Assembly: GCA_036898135.1 (NCBI GenBank) | Contig: CM072514.1 | Span: 12,264,824-12,328,823, forward strand | Source of the DNA: Oncomelania hupensis | Lineage: Eukaryota; Mollusca; Gastropoda; Littorinimorpha; Pomatiopsidae | Reading direction: 5' to 3' | Length of the DNA stretch: 64,000 nt | Shown here: positions 1-11,300 of the stretch, piece by piece | Position numbering within the stretch: position 1 is the stretch's first letter | How the letters are laid out: the number at the start of each line of letters is the position of its first letter | The notes under the pieces: generated by a model | What the model saw: only the letters and a program-made list of their open reading frames with translations | What the model was told of the DNA's origin: nothing | Databases searched by the model: none | Program-made: the position numbers and the translations under genes

Positions 1-897
1 TTAAAAAAAACAAAAAACACCAACAACACAACCTTTTAAAGCCATTCAAAGCTTAAAACTTCAAGATAAGCTTCAAACACAATTAAATTCTAAGCAAAAA
101 AACTAAGATGCCAAAATAAAGAACTCAACAAAACACCAAACAACTTAAAATATTTGCACAAGTTTTCTTCTCTCTATATAGCAGAGGAAATTATCATCAC
201 TTACTTGATGCACTTTTCAAAAATCCGAACCAAAACACAACTATTTACACTAATAATTGATTCCCTGCTTCTTTTCAAACAGTAATATATGGTTACATAT
301 CTTTATTTTAAATGCTTGCAGGTAATCTCATCCAAACAACTTTCTGCAATCACACACGTACATACTTTTTCACTTTCTTCTCCACACACATTTTCTTGCT
401 TAAATCAAGAAATAATAATTAAAATTTTAAAAAGGTTTTGTTAAGAGAGGCATTGCTATTTTGGTTCCCATTTTTATATTTATTCACTTTATTGAACGAT
501 TACTAAAAACTAAAAAAAAATTAATTATTAATTACGCATTTGAAAGTGCTTTATGTAGTCATTCAGTCCATTGAAATAATTCCTCTCAATGACGTTGTTT
601 CAGATACGGATTTATCATATTTCTCTTTTAATAGAGAAGAGAGTTTCCAACAAAACAGTTTCCAACGAATGGTTACTTAAAGCATGTGAGGCAAGCAAAC
701 AATGTTTGAACTCTGGGCTCTTCTTGAAGAGTATGACCATATTATTTTGTTGTTGCAAAAATATCCAGTTTTAGATTTTGTACAAATCTTAACTATTAGA
801 TTGTTTTTTCAATCAAGGTGTGATTTCTGCAGGTCAGCGAAGGAGCACTGATAGCCTGAGCTCTTTTCTTTATCCAGTACGTGTAGGGTCCTTTGGC

Positions 898-983
898 TTA
901 CCCTAGATCAATAGGTTTAGACATATTTCTTTATTATATATATATGATAAAGAAATATGTCTAAACCTATTGATCTAGGGTAA
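898..983. repeat. Perfect 37-bp-arm palindrome flanked by TA
   Basis: Arms 898-934 and 947-983 are perfect reverse complements around a 12-nt TA-rich loop (935-946). The palindrome core CCCTAG...CTAGGG is bordered by TA on both sides, as in a minimal Tc1/mariner-type MITE. The perfect arms imply recent origin or selection or gene conversion. Confidence 0.8.
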
Positions 984-1038
984 ATATATATATTGGTTTA
1001 GAAAAAGAACCAAGAAACGTTTCATCACAAAAGAATGA

Positions 1039-1143
1039 AGAAAGCAGCGTAGGGAACATGTTTCAGTGCTGCTAGAAAGCAGTGTAGGGAACATATTTCA
1101 GTTCTGCTAGAAAGCAGCGTAGGGAACATGTTTCAGTTCTGCT
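1039..1143. repeat. Three tandem copies of a 35-bp unit
   Basis: Unit begins agaaagcagcgtagggaaca; three adjacent copies with one to three substitutions each. Confidence 0.85.
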
Positions 1144-1163
1144 CCATACAAGATAACCTGTGA

Positions 1164-1245
1164 AAGTATTTATTTATTGATCTTTTATAGCGCTTTTCCA
1201 GCTCACCAGCTGCTCAAGGCACTGTAATACAGGATCTAAAGGATC
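1164..1245 (-). mobile_element. SINE-A 3'-end fragment
   Basis: Contains tagcgcttttccagctc followed by ctgctcaaggcactg, shared with the 3' ends of the fuller copies at 12303-12786 and 33810-34135. Confidence 0.65.
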
Positions 1246-2181
1246 AAATATTACAAAGGAATTGATAACGTCATCGTCAGTTATCATCTTCTGATGTGGT
1301 TGGTTTTTTCTTCAAAATTTAAATTTCAAAAATAAATCTTGAATTCTGGCCTGTTTTCTCTAAAAACGTCGTTAGTTTCACAGGTCTTCGAGCTTCAAGA
1401 AATTGCTAGAGTTTCCTGTTTTATTTGGCCTTATTATTGAGTTTTGTTTTTATGTAGAACTTATTTCAATTTCTTTAAACATTATTTTTGTGACACCCTT
1501 TTGGATTACTTTTACTAAAAACAAACAACCCCCCCCCCCTCCCCCCCCCAAAAAAAAAAATCAATTCCATTGACTTTAAGTACAATTACTTCAAGATTTA
1601 ACTGTTTCCGTTGTTCAGCAGATGTTTGTTTCACATCTGTAGGGCAGACTTTTTGCTTGTCATATAATAGCAGGGTATAAACCCAATTTGTACGGTTCGA
1701 TTATTGCCAACAAACATTCAAGTGAACACACACACAAATTAAAATAATAATCTTCAAGTATGGAAATGACTCTCCCTCTTCCATTCATTCATTCATTCTA
1801 TCTCTCTCCTTTTTTTTTTGCCACAAGCACACACATACCACACATGCACGCTTTCACTTGCACTTAATGCCTGATGTTAATGTTTAGAGTATTTGTCTTT
1901 TCTTTTTAAAAAAACAATTAAAATACCATAAAGTAAAACACTTATTTCACTACAAAGTGAAATGGTGCTGAGGTCATCCAACACATACCACAGTTACAAA
2001 AATAATAAATTATCGTCAACAACAAGCATTAACAAACTCAATTTCACCGCTTTAGCCATGACAACAGGTTGCTAAGGAGGCCAAACATTGACACTAGTAA
2101 CCGAGACGACAAGAGTGGTAACCATGACAACAGCAGTGGCAGTAACCATGACAACTATACTGGTCCTAGGACAACAAGTTG

Positions 2182-2388
2182 CTAAGAGTCCAAGAGTGAG
2201 GGGTCGTGAGCGGTAAAGGTGTAGCACTCTACCTGTTCCGGCGGGGCGTTGCGCAGTCGCTGCGCTACGGTTTTCTTGCCCTTGCCTGTTCCCCCACCTC
2301 CTGTGCCGCTGCCCCCGCTACTGCTGCTGCTGTCTCCGCTCCCTGACTTGTCTCCACCACCTTCTCGCAGTTTCATCAGATTCTGGGC
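2182..2388 (-). CDS. ERC1: ERC last visible coding exon (residues 1059-1126)
   Basis: Acceptor aattgcag. It encodes AQNLMKLREGGGDK (compare vertebrate QNRMKLM), a Ser/Gly-rich stretch, then KKTVAQRLRNAPPEQ and an unfamiliar tail ending SLLDS before TAG (2184-2182). The vertebrate-type PDZ-binding end (GIWA) is missing. An internal CAG/gtagag at 2233/2232 sits exactly on a codon boundary and could act as an alternative donor leading to a further exon; I see no GIWA-coding exon in 1-2181. Confidence 0.82.
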   Translation of the reverse strand, partial: AQNLMKLREGGGDKSGSGDSSSSSGGSGTGGGGTGKGKKTVAQRLRNAPPEQVECYTFTAHDPSLLDS

Positions 2389-5300
2389 CTGCAATTATAC
2401 AATACAGTCCCATTCACCAACGCAACATGAAACCCCATCAGTGTTTCCCAAAACGCACAAAAACTGAAAAAGGACGCATGAAAAAAAAAAAGGTGCGTCA
2501 CAAGGGACGCAACGTTTTTTTTTAAAACTGCCGTTATGTAGCCTGGCACCTCTGAGCTATCGTGTGCCCGAGCCGAGTAAGCGCGGTGATCTCCCCTACC
2601 CACTGACCGCGCTGACACGCATGCGCAGACCTTTTGTTTGCTTCCAAAAAGCTGAAACATGTCGCTCGAAACATGGCTACGGAAAACGATAACCCGCAGA
2701 AATGCGGAAGACGATGCAATCGTTGTGTTACACTCGGTTTGATGTTGGTGTTTTTCTATCAGTATCTGATTCAGCCCCAATGCTGAATTCCTGATAAGGT
2801 GTAACTCAGATTCGTTTTATCCACGCAGCCTGCTCACTCAGCAGCAACAAGTCAAAGTCTTCGTATGAAGTTTTCCACTTTTATTCAGCACACATCAACA
2901 ACTGCATACAAGTCTCAACTCAACTCTCAACAACTATTCTCTCTTTTGAAACAGCGCAGCACTTAAATAGTCTCTTGATACTCCCGAATAACCTGGATCA
3001 ATCTCGTATGACGCAATTTAAGCAATCGCTTCTAACTTCGTCATTACTGTCTTACGTCATACATATTTCTGCTCCTTCCGGGAACGACCTCATACTTCGA
3101 CATGTATCGGGAAATTTCTATTGAGAGTAAACACACAGATCCAGAAAATTCTCCAATAATATCGACTAACGCAAATTATCAACGTTATACAAAGCCTCTC
3201 CTAACAACAATGCAAACTCAAATCAAAGGTAAATAAACTCCATTATTGAATACTTTGCAAAACGAAACGATTAGATCTATCGTGCGCGTTCTAGACATAC
3301 TTTCGTTCGTTTCAAAGTAACACGTTGAATGTTGAATCATCATTTTCAGTTCTCCCTAGACTAGGCAATGATGATCTTGTCTGTAATACGCAGTTGAACA
3401 GATTTTTTTTTTTTTTTTTTCTTCTGGTCATCGACTTAGTCCCCTCTAGCACTAACTGCTTTTAGTTTTACAGAGACAATTTGTCAGTAGGCCTACATGC
3501 AAATTGATGTGTGTAAATTGTCGTATGACCATTTCATGTTTGTTCTATGGTCATTTTATGTAATTTTAAGGTTCCTCTAGTCAATCATGGATTCCTTTGT
3601 AACATTTATCAGAACAGTATTCCTTTTGTTGTGTTGCTTGTTTTATGGCTATTCATAATTTTCAATAAAGTTGTATTGAAAACTAAGCTTTGTTTGACTT
3701 TGAGGCGTATTTGTGTGTCCGTGATGTTGGTAATCAAAATCAAGGTAAATGTAGGAATTGTAAGGGGACTCTCAAATTTTGTAAGGGGACTCTTAAAATT
3801 TTGCACCAGAGAGTCCCAAGGACTCTCTGAAAAAAAAGGTGTGGGAAACACTGCCCATCCAATCCAACCCAACAGTCACATTTAAAAAAAAGAAACTAAG
3901 AACTTTTTAATAGTTGACAGCGGGCCACATTGCCAGAGCATCAGGCCTTGCAGGAACCATCCTGCGGGGCACGGTGCGGGTGGTGGGGGGGGGGGGGGGG
4001 GAAGAGGGGAGAGAGAGGGGGGAAGGGGCTGAGTAAGAGACAGACCGAAAAAGAGGTGGGAGGACAACATTTGAGAAGGGACTGGCTTGACACTGAGCAA
4101 AGCCATAAGGGTTGCTGAAGACAGAGAAAGATGGACTACACTGATTAAACGATCATCTGTGATGCCTCAACGACCTTCGAAATACGGGATAGAATAGAAT
4201 AGGATAGGGTCACATTGCCCTTATACTTTGAGGGTATAGGTGATGATCTCTATAAAACATTTCCTCCATTGTGCATAAAAAGGACTACTGTGGAGGGCAA
4301 AGTGTTATTATTTGGCCTTTTGGAAGCCTTCACCCAACACACGCAGGTAAACCACACATTACTGCTAAGCCTGGTGCCCGCTAATCTAAACTCAGACGCT
4401 GTCCTCCTTCTACGCTATTTTTTCACAATCAAAACTTACAGTTTCTCTCAAGTTGGATTGCAGACGATGCTTCTCGTGCGTGAGTTTTTCAATCTCTTCT
4501 AAGTTGCGCTGCTTCTTGGTACTGGTCATTTCTAGCAAAGCTATCGTAGCGTCTTTCTCACTGATGGCGGCTTGAATCGCCTCTTGCCTGAAAAAAAGCA
4601 AATCAAACTCAAATGTATTGAATCTACACTATAAAGTGAGCTATATAATGAATACAGTAGATAAACCTTGGTAACTTGTCCACTGTGACTTCTTTCCAGT
4701 CAAGTCAAGTCAAATCAAGAAATCTTCATTCCACATGTACACAAATGGGAAAATTATTGTGGCCGAGTTTCCAGTATTGAATGGACTTGCTCAGCATTGG
4801 AGAATGACTTTACCAGTTTTGACCCATGTGACCGGGCTCTTCAAAATGTTATTGTCTTCCATATGTTTTTAAGACCACACAGGAGTGTGGAAAGTCTAGT
4901 CATAAATCAACTTTCGTGAGAAAAATCTCCCACCTGAAGAAGTCGAAAGCGTTATAAGAAAAAAAAAAAAATAAAATAAATAAATAGATTGAACCCATGT
5001 CTAACTACACACTATGTGAATCATATATCCAATTTACAAGACATTTTTGAACAGTCCAAAGCAAAGTTGATTTTCTTTACTTAGGAAACCAGGTTAACAA
5101 TAAATACACCACAAAAACAGAACACTACGCAGAGTAAGACAAATGTTAACTGACTTCATCTCATAGACCTCCTCCAGGTTTTTCTGTCGCTCGGATCCCA
5201 TGCGTTTGAGTTTGTTGTCGCGGTCTTCCAGCTGCCGTGTGAGTGTGGACAGCTTGCTGGAGTACTCTTTAGACGACGCTTGCATAGATTCCACCTCCTT

Positions 5301-8300
5301 ACGCATCTCCTCCATCTGAAATAAAGCAAGGGAGACATTTTTACGACGCTAACGTAGCTGGTTCATAAGCTGCATTCATTCATAGGTACCAATGAGCACA
5401 TGTGGGATTATGAGACAATGGGAAACAGATCAGGGCAATCAGAACAGACCAAGCTCATGCTTGAGATGTCACAGGTTCAAATCCAGCCCGCCATCAACAT
5501 TCTCTCACTGCACACCAGTACGCGAGCACCATGATGCTGCTCCTTTCCATCTTCCAGTTTCCCTGAATTTCACTGTAAAATAAGTAGCTATATAACGCGT
5601 TCACTCTGGCACTGCTTTAGTAAGACAACCCGTTTTACAAGACACGTAGTTGGTATTGATAGGTTTTAGCAACAACTTCCCTTTCAGTGTTCATTTTCCA
5701 AATGCGCCTTGCACCAATGCTGCATAAAATGTTTGTCAAGGTGAACACCATGCTCTTCACTGCTGTATCACCTGCTAAACCTGCCAAAAAGGCAGCTCCT
5801 ACGTCTCATCCATGACGGACATTTTACATAAGTCAATGATAGAGCTACACAGTTTCTCTTCGAAATGTCAATGCACTTTAAAATGATGATCAGGCTGAAA
5901 TGTGTGGGTCATCTCTGTGGCTCTTATTATTCCCCAAATGGCTCGCTGTTTTTACATGTAAGGGGTCACTGACCCTAACACTTTCTACCCCAAAAATGAA
6001 CACTGCCTCTTATGGTGGAAAGCGATCAACAGTAGCAGTTTTCATACTTCAGTAACTGTGAAGGTTGTTTCGCCTAAGGTGGGTGGGAATTAATAAACGC
6101 AGGTTCTGGTAGTCACTACCTGTTAATTATTGATTTTGTTTTAATCCATGACAATGTGGCCTTAAACTCAATAATGACTTACCGCTGTCTTGGAGGTGTC
6201 AATCTGTCCCTGTAGCTCGGCCATGTCCATTTCCCGCTGAGCCGTGATACGCACGCTCTCCCTCAAGGCCTCTTCCAGTTCCTCAATCCTGTCGTTCTTC
6301 TGCGCAAGCGTCGTCTGAAAAATCACAGTAAGGTGGATTGACTGACTGATTGCGGTGGCTCTGGTGTATGGGGCTGTCTGGCAGTGCAGTTGATTATCTG
6401 GTGTAGCTCGAGCTAGATTGTGATTTGGGCCAGCTACTGAAGCTAGTCAAAGCTGTATTTGCAATGTCTTGACACATCTTCTTTACAGCTAATATTCAGG
6501 ATACGGCATGTTCAGTGCAGAGGACATGGCTTTCCAATGCATTGAAATAAACAGATTCCTCAATCATCAATGGTCAAACCAAACAAACCGCTTGATCTAT
6601 GATAGCCCAATAGTAGCATAAAATATAAGTAGAGGTAGTAAAAGGTAAAAGGGTAAAGGTAGTACCAAAGCCTTGTGGCCGTAGGGGAGCGTGATGTTGG
6701 AGATCACACTTATCTTGGGCCAGCGTAATGAGGGTGATGCCCATCTCTCTCTCTTGCTGCTTTACCTTCCCCACCCTTAAGAGAGTAGGTTCTCAGTCAC
6801 AGTTGAGTCAACTGGGGGTGTTGTTATTTGTCGCTTCACGGTTTGCGGTCACCCATCCAAGTGCTAACCGCACTGGACGGTGCATAACTTGCGACACAGT
6901 AGCGAGTGCTAGAGGTAGTAGAGTATAATAATAATAAACAAATAAAAGGTTTCAAAAGCAAATACAATTTTGCTGAGGATTGAAGCTCAACATTTTTGTG
7001 AGTGTGGAAATAGGAATGGGAACAACAAAAATGAACTTATCAAATAAATACTACAAACTTTTCTCAAAGAATTTGCGTGAATATAAGAAATTATCCCCGG
7101 AGTTTCCAAATCAACAGAAATCTCTATATTTATATGAAGCTTCATCGACATCGCAGAATATACCATTTGATTTTATAAATTGATTAACTGCAAAAATAAA
7201 CAATGTTATCTGATGCTGATGGAAAAAAGTCATGCCTGACTTACAGAGAGTTGAGAGGCGTCATCAGTGAACGTGTCTTCCCGTCTCCTGGCTTCTTCCA
7301 ACAGCTGGGCGTTCTTCTTCTGCTCTGTCTTCTGGCTCCGCTTCAATGTTCCCATCTTCTGCTTATACTCCTTGATGATGCTGCACAATACCCAAAAATA
7401 AATCATTACTAAAAAAAAACAACCACAACACTGTAACATTGACAAGGCAGGAAAATTTAAATATTACAAAAACGTGAATGATTAGCCCTCTCAACCCTGA
7501 AGGTTACAGCAAGAGATACATAGATCTCAACTGTCTTTCAATCCAATACTAACAGTACTGGACGCGATAAGCCCTAACATGCACGCTCACATGTGACAGA
7601 CTCTCCTAATACCCAACAGCCACACATTCCTCGCTCAAACAATTGGTGGAAAGTCAAGTCGCTATTAGAAGACTCAAAAGGAAATCAAATTGTCATTATG
7701 AAATTTGAGATAGACGGCGTCCAATACCATTACTGAAGGTATCCAAATCCAGATTTGTTATCTGGTCCCAGAGGAGGGTATAGTGACATAACCAACTTTT
7801 GTTTTTCATCATAATGTTAGAAGTAAAACTTGGGGAAAATCGTAGAGGAAGCAGCATAGAGAAATAGGGCAGAATGATTGTATATGTTTTATTAAAGTGC
7901 GAAAGGAGAACCACCAGTGTTGAAATGTCACTGGATAGATCCCAACCTTTAATGAACAAGGTTGTGGGCAGAGCAACTAGCGTAAAGATGAAGTCATTGT
8001 GCAGCAGCACACCATTCAAAACCAGAACTTTCACAGTAACACTCTCTTAGTACTAGTTTGCACTATGGTTCTGAAAATATGTCTCCATTGTATTTGTTAG
8101 CCACCTTGACCACACAGCTCCTATTGTGAGAGCATCTTCAATGGTTGCGAGGCTAGTGCAGACGACACACAACTTTATAAATCCACAGCCCCCTCTCTCA
8201 TTAATTCCACTGTTCAGACTTTGGAGAACTGCATCACAGACATTAAGTCATGGATGACACGCAACAAGCTTAAGCTTAATGACGATAAAACCGAAGCCCT

Positions 8301-11300
8301 CCTCATTCACAAGCACAACACCTCCTCCTCACTCCCGCCTCTCCCAACATCGCTTACGGTAGGGACAACAAACATTCAGTTCTCATCCTCAGCAAGAAAT
8401 CTCGGCTACATTCTCTCCGATGACCTGTCCCTCAACAACCACATCTCCAACATCTGTCGCTCTGCATACACGGCCATACGCCAAATCAGCTCCTTTCGCC
8501 ACTATCTTACGCTCACTGCCACCAAAACCCTAGTCTGCGCTCTCGTCTTTTCTCGTCTTGACTATTGCAACTCTCTCCTCGCTGGCTCCCCAAAACACAT
8601 CATTGACAAGCTACAAAAGGTTCAGAACTCAGCAGCTAGACTAGTATTCTGAGCTAAGAAACGCGATCACATCACACCTCTACTACATTCCCTTCACTGG
8701 CTTCCTGTGCAAGCACGCATAGAGTACAAACTCTCTGTTCTCTGTCACAACTTCTTTACAGATTCTTGTCCCTCCTACCTTGCTGATCTACTGTCTGTCT
8801 ACTCCCCTTCACGCACTTTAAGATCTTCTGCTGACACTCGCACACTCAAGGTTCCCGTCACCCGCACTAAGACATACGGCCAACGTGCATTCGCTTACTC
8901 CGCACCTAAGCAGTGGAACTCCCTTCCCTCCCACATCCGCAACATACAATCAACACAAGCATTCAAAAAGGCCCTCAAAACCCACCTCTTCAAACTTCAC
9001 TATTCAGAATGATCTGTATCCCGCTGCCATTCTCTCCTCTTTGTCTCTGTCTGATCCGTAAGTGTATACACGGCTGTACATATTTATATTGTTTTTCCTC
9101 CTGGGCCTAACCGGGCATATAAATAGCTGTGAATATGTTTTTGCTATTCTATTTGTCTTTGTACATAAGTGTAAATAATTTGTACCCTTACTGTTCTGTC
9201 TTTTGGTGTATTGTAGCGAAAGCGAGGTTTATCGAGTGCATGTACTTATATGTAATGACTATGTAAAGCGTGGTGAGTCTGGTCATAGGCTGGAGTATCC
9301 GCTATATAAAAATCCGTTATTATTATTATTATTAGTGAGACACCACAAAATGTAGCTCATGTGCTACCACAAGACTGTCTTAAAGTTACGTATTGGGAAA
9401 ACAGACCATTTGTATTATTATTAATTGTATTTATTTATTTATTTTGAACAGATGAGATACTTACTCTTGCATGTCGGCCATCTGCAGCTCTTTTTCTTTC
9501 TTGTCCTCCTCCAAGTCCGTCACTTTGCGCTGCAGCTCTTCCAGCAAGCTTGGGGCTGGGGCATCCTCCCCGTCCCCATTCATGGAATTCAGCGCCAACG
9601 CCAGAGCAGAAGAGGACGGTGTAGGGGCCTCCACCGCATCGGTCTGAATCTCTTTGGTTGATAGCTCTTTAGCCTGCTGAAGGTAACAACACCGGAAAAT
9701 CTATGACCATTTACTGTTAATGTGAGGTTTCATTTATTGTTTATTCCCCCCGTTGGGGTGCAGGCGTTTTCGTTTTGGTCCCTAATCTATTCTATCAGTC
9801 TATTATCTTCTTCACTAAACCAGTCACCTACCTACACAGCAGTTACAACTTTTCTGAATACCAGATAAGTTCAAACCAGCGGAAGGTAAGGATTTTACCC
9901 CTCCTCACGGTAAATTACCGGCAGATATTGCCCTTTCTGAATACGGCCCTTGGGCATCACCAACGACGAAGTCCGACAGACCATCATACAAGCCATCTGA
10001 CAACACAATGACATGTTCACAGTGGTGAAGAAACGGAAACTCCGATGGTATGGCCACGTCACCAGATCTTGCAAAGACTATCCTGCAAGGCATGGTGCAA
10101 GGAGGCAGAAGAAGAGCGAGACAGAAAAATAGGTGGGAGGACAACATTCGAGAATGGACTGGCTTGACACTGAGCAAAGCCATGAGGGCTGCTGAGGACA
10201 AAGAAAGATGGAGTACGCTAGTTAAACGATCATCTGTGGTGCCCCAACGGCTTTGGAGTTACGAGATAGGATAGGATAGGACAGGATTCTATTTTGATAT
10301 TTTTTTTGTAAAAGGGGATTCAAACAATTAGAGTACCACCTCAGCGTCCCCTGCATGCGATGCCTTTATTGTAAACTGGGCAGATGGTAGAGTGCTTCAG
10401 GGTTGTTTCAGCATATTTTTTATACGGATTGGGGATGAGTCCTCTTTCAGCCAAGTTGTGGTCCTGATTCGGCTCTTTGCAGTCCGCTGGACCCTATAAA
10501 TATTGACTAACTAACTAAATAATTAATTTATTATTTATTTTCATTTAACCTCTTCACTGCCGGGTACAAGTGCACTCTGTATTCACTTGCTATGTTGATG
10601 TCGCTATATTTTATAAACTACTTGGACAACAGCCTTGATATTTTGAACACTGACTTGACAGATATTGTAGATTGTAGATATAAGTCAGAATTTGGGAAAG
10701 GTAGACACTTAAGGTACTCGCGTGTTTTCTTGCCCAGTGTTGCTGGTTATATATTTTTCTGAATAGTTTACATACATAGTTAGGCAGTCAGCATACATTT
10801 ATTTAATTAAGTGTTATGATTAAGACGCGCACGATAGTTTGATCAATTTATTTTGCAAAGCATGAGGTGATAGCACATATTTACCTTTGATTTGATTCTG
10901 CGCTGTTGCTAGAACAAGCTTTGTATAATGTTGATCTTTTTCATCATTCGATATGGTTGTAGTATCAAAGAGAATTTTGTGGAATTACTTGTTGATTATC
11001 GATCAAATTTTCCAGATCTTACGGTTAACAGCGGGTCAAATCATGTAGATTCTTAAACATTATGTGACGTAAAACAGTGTGTAGTTCCGGTGACCAGTTT
11101 TATTTTTATTGGGTGTTTTGCATCATGCTGGAATGTTCAGACCTTTTGTGGACCGCTGAGAGGCTATATATGTAATGCACTGTCTGCTTGTAAAAATGAT
11201 ATTTGTGGTGATTTTCGGGAAGCGATCTTGTATGCAGTTGTTGGTGTTTGCTGAATAAAGTTGGAAATTGAAATGACATCTCCTGCCTTGTTGCTGAGTG

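Larger units (their letters stand above)
1..2181. other. AT-rich ERC downstream flank / 3' UTR
   Basis: Downstream of the ERC stop on the minus strand. It contains a palindrome (898-983), a 35-bp triplicate (1039-1143), a SINE end (1164-1245), and homopolymer C and A tracts near 1530-1560. No coding exon is recognised and no GIWA-type terminal exon of ERC is visible. Candidate minus-strand polyadenylation hexamers are too many to choose from. Confidence 0.5.

Noticed and set aside
2376..2780. 134-aa minus-strand ORF upstream of the last ERC exon
   Set aside because: Runs through the intron acceptor into a hAT-like element; no domain and no splice logic.
10553..11060. Second piggyBac-like element (TTAACCTCTTCACTGCCGGG at its left)
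   Set aside because: The left end looks typical, but I could not find a convincing matching right inverted end followed by TTAA.
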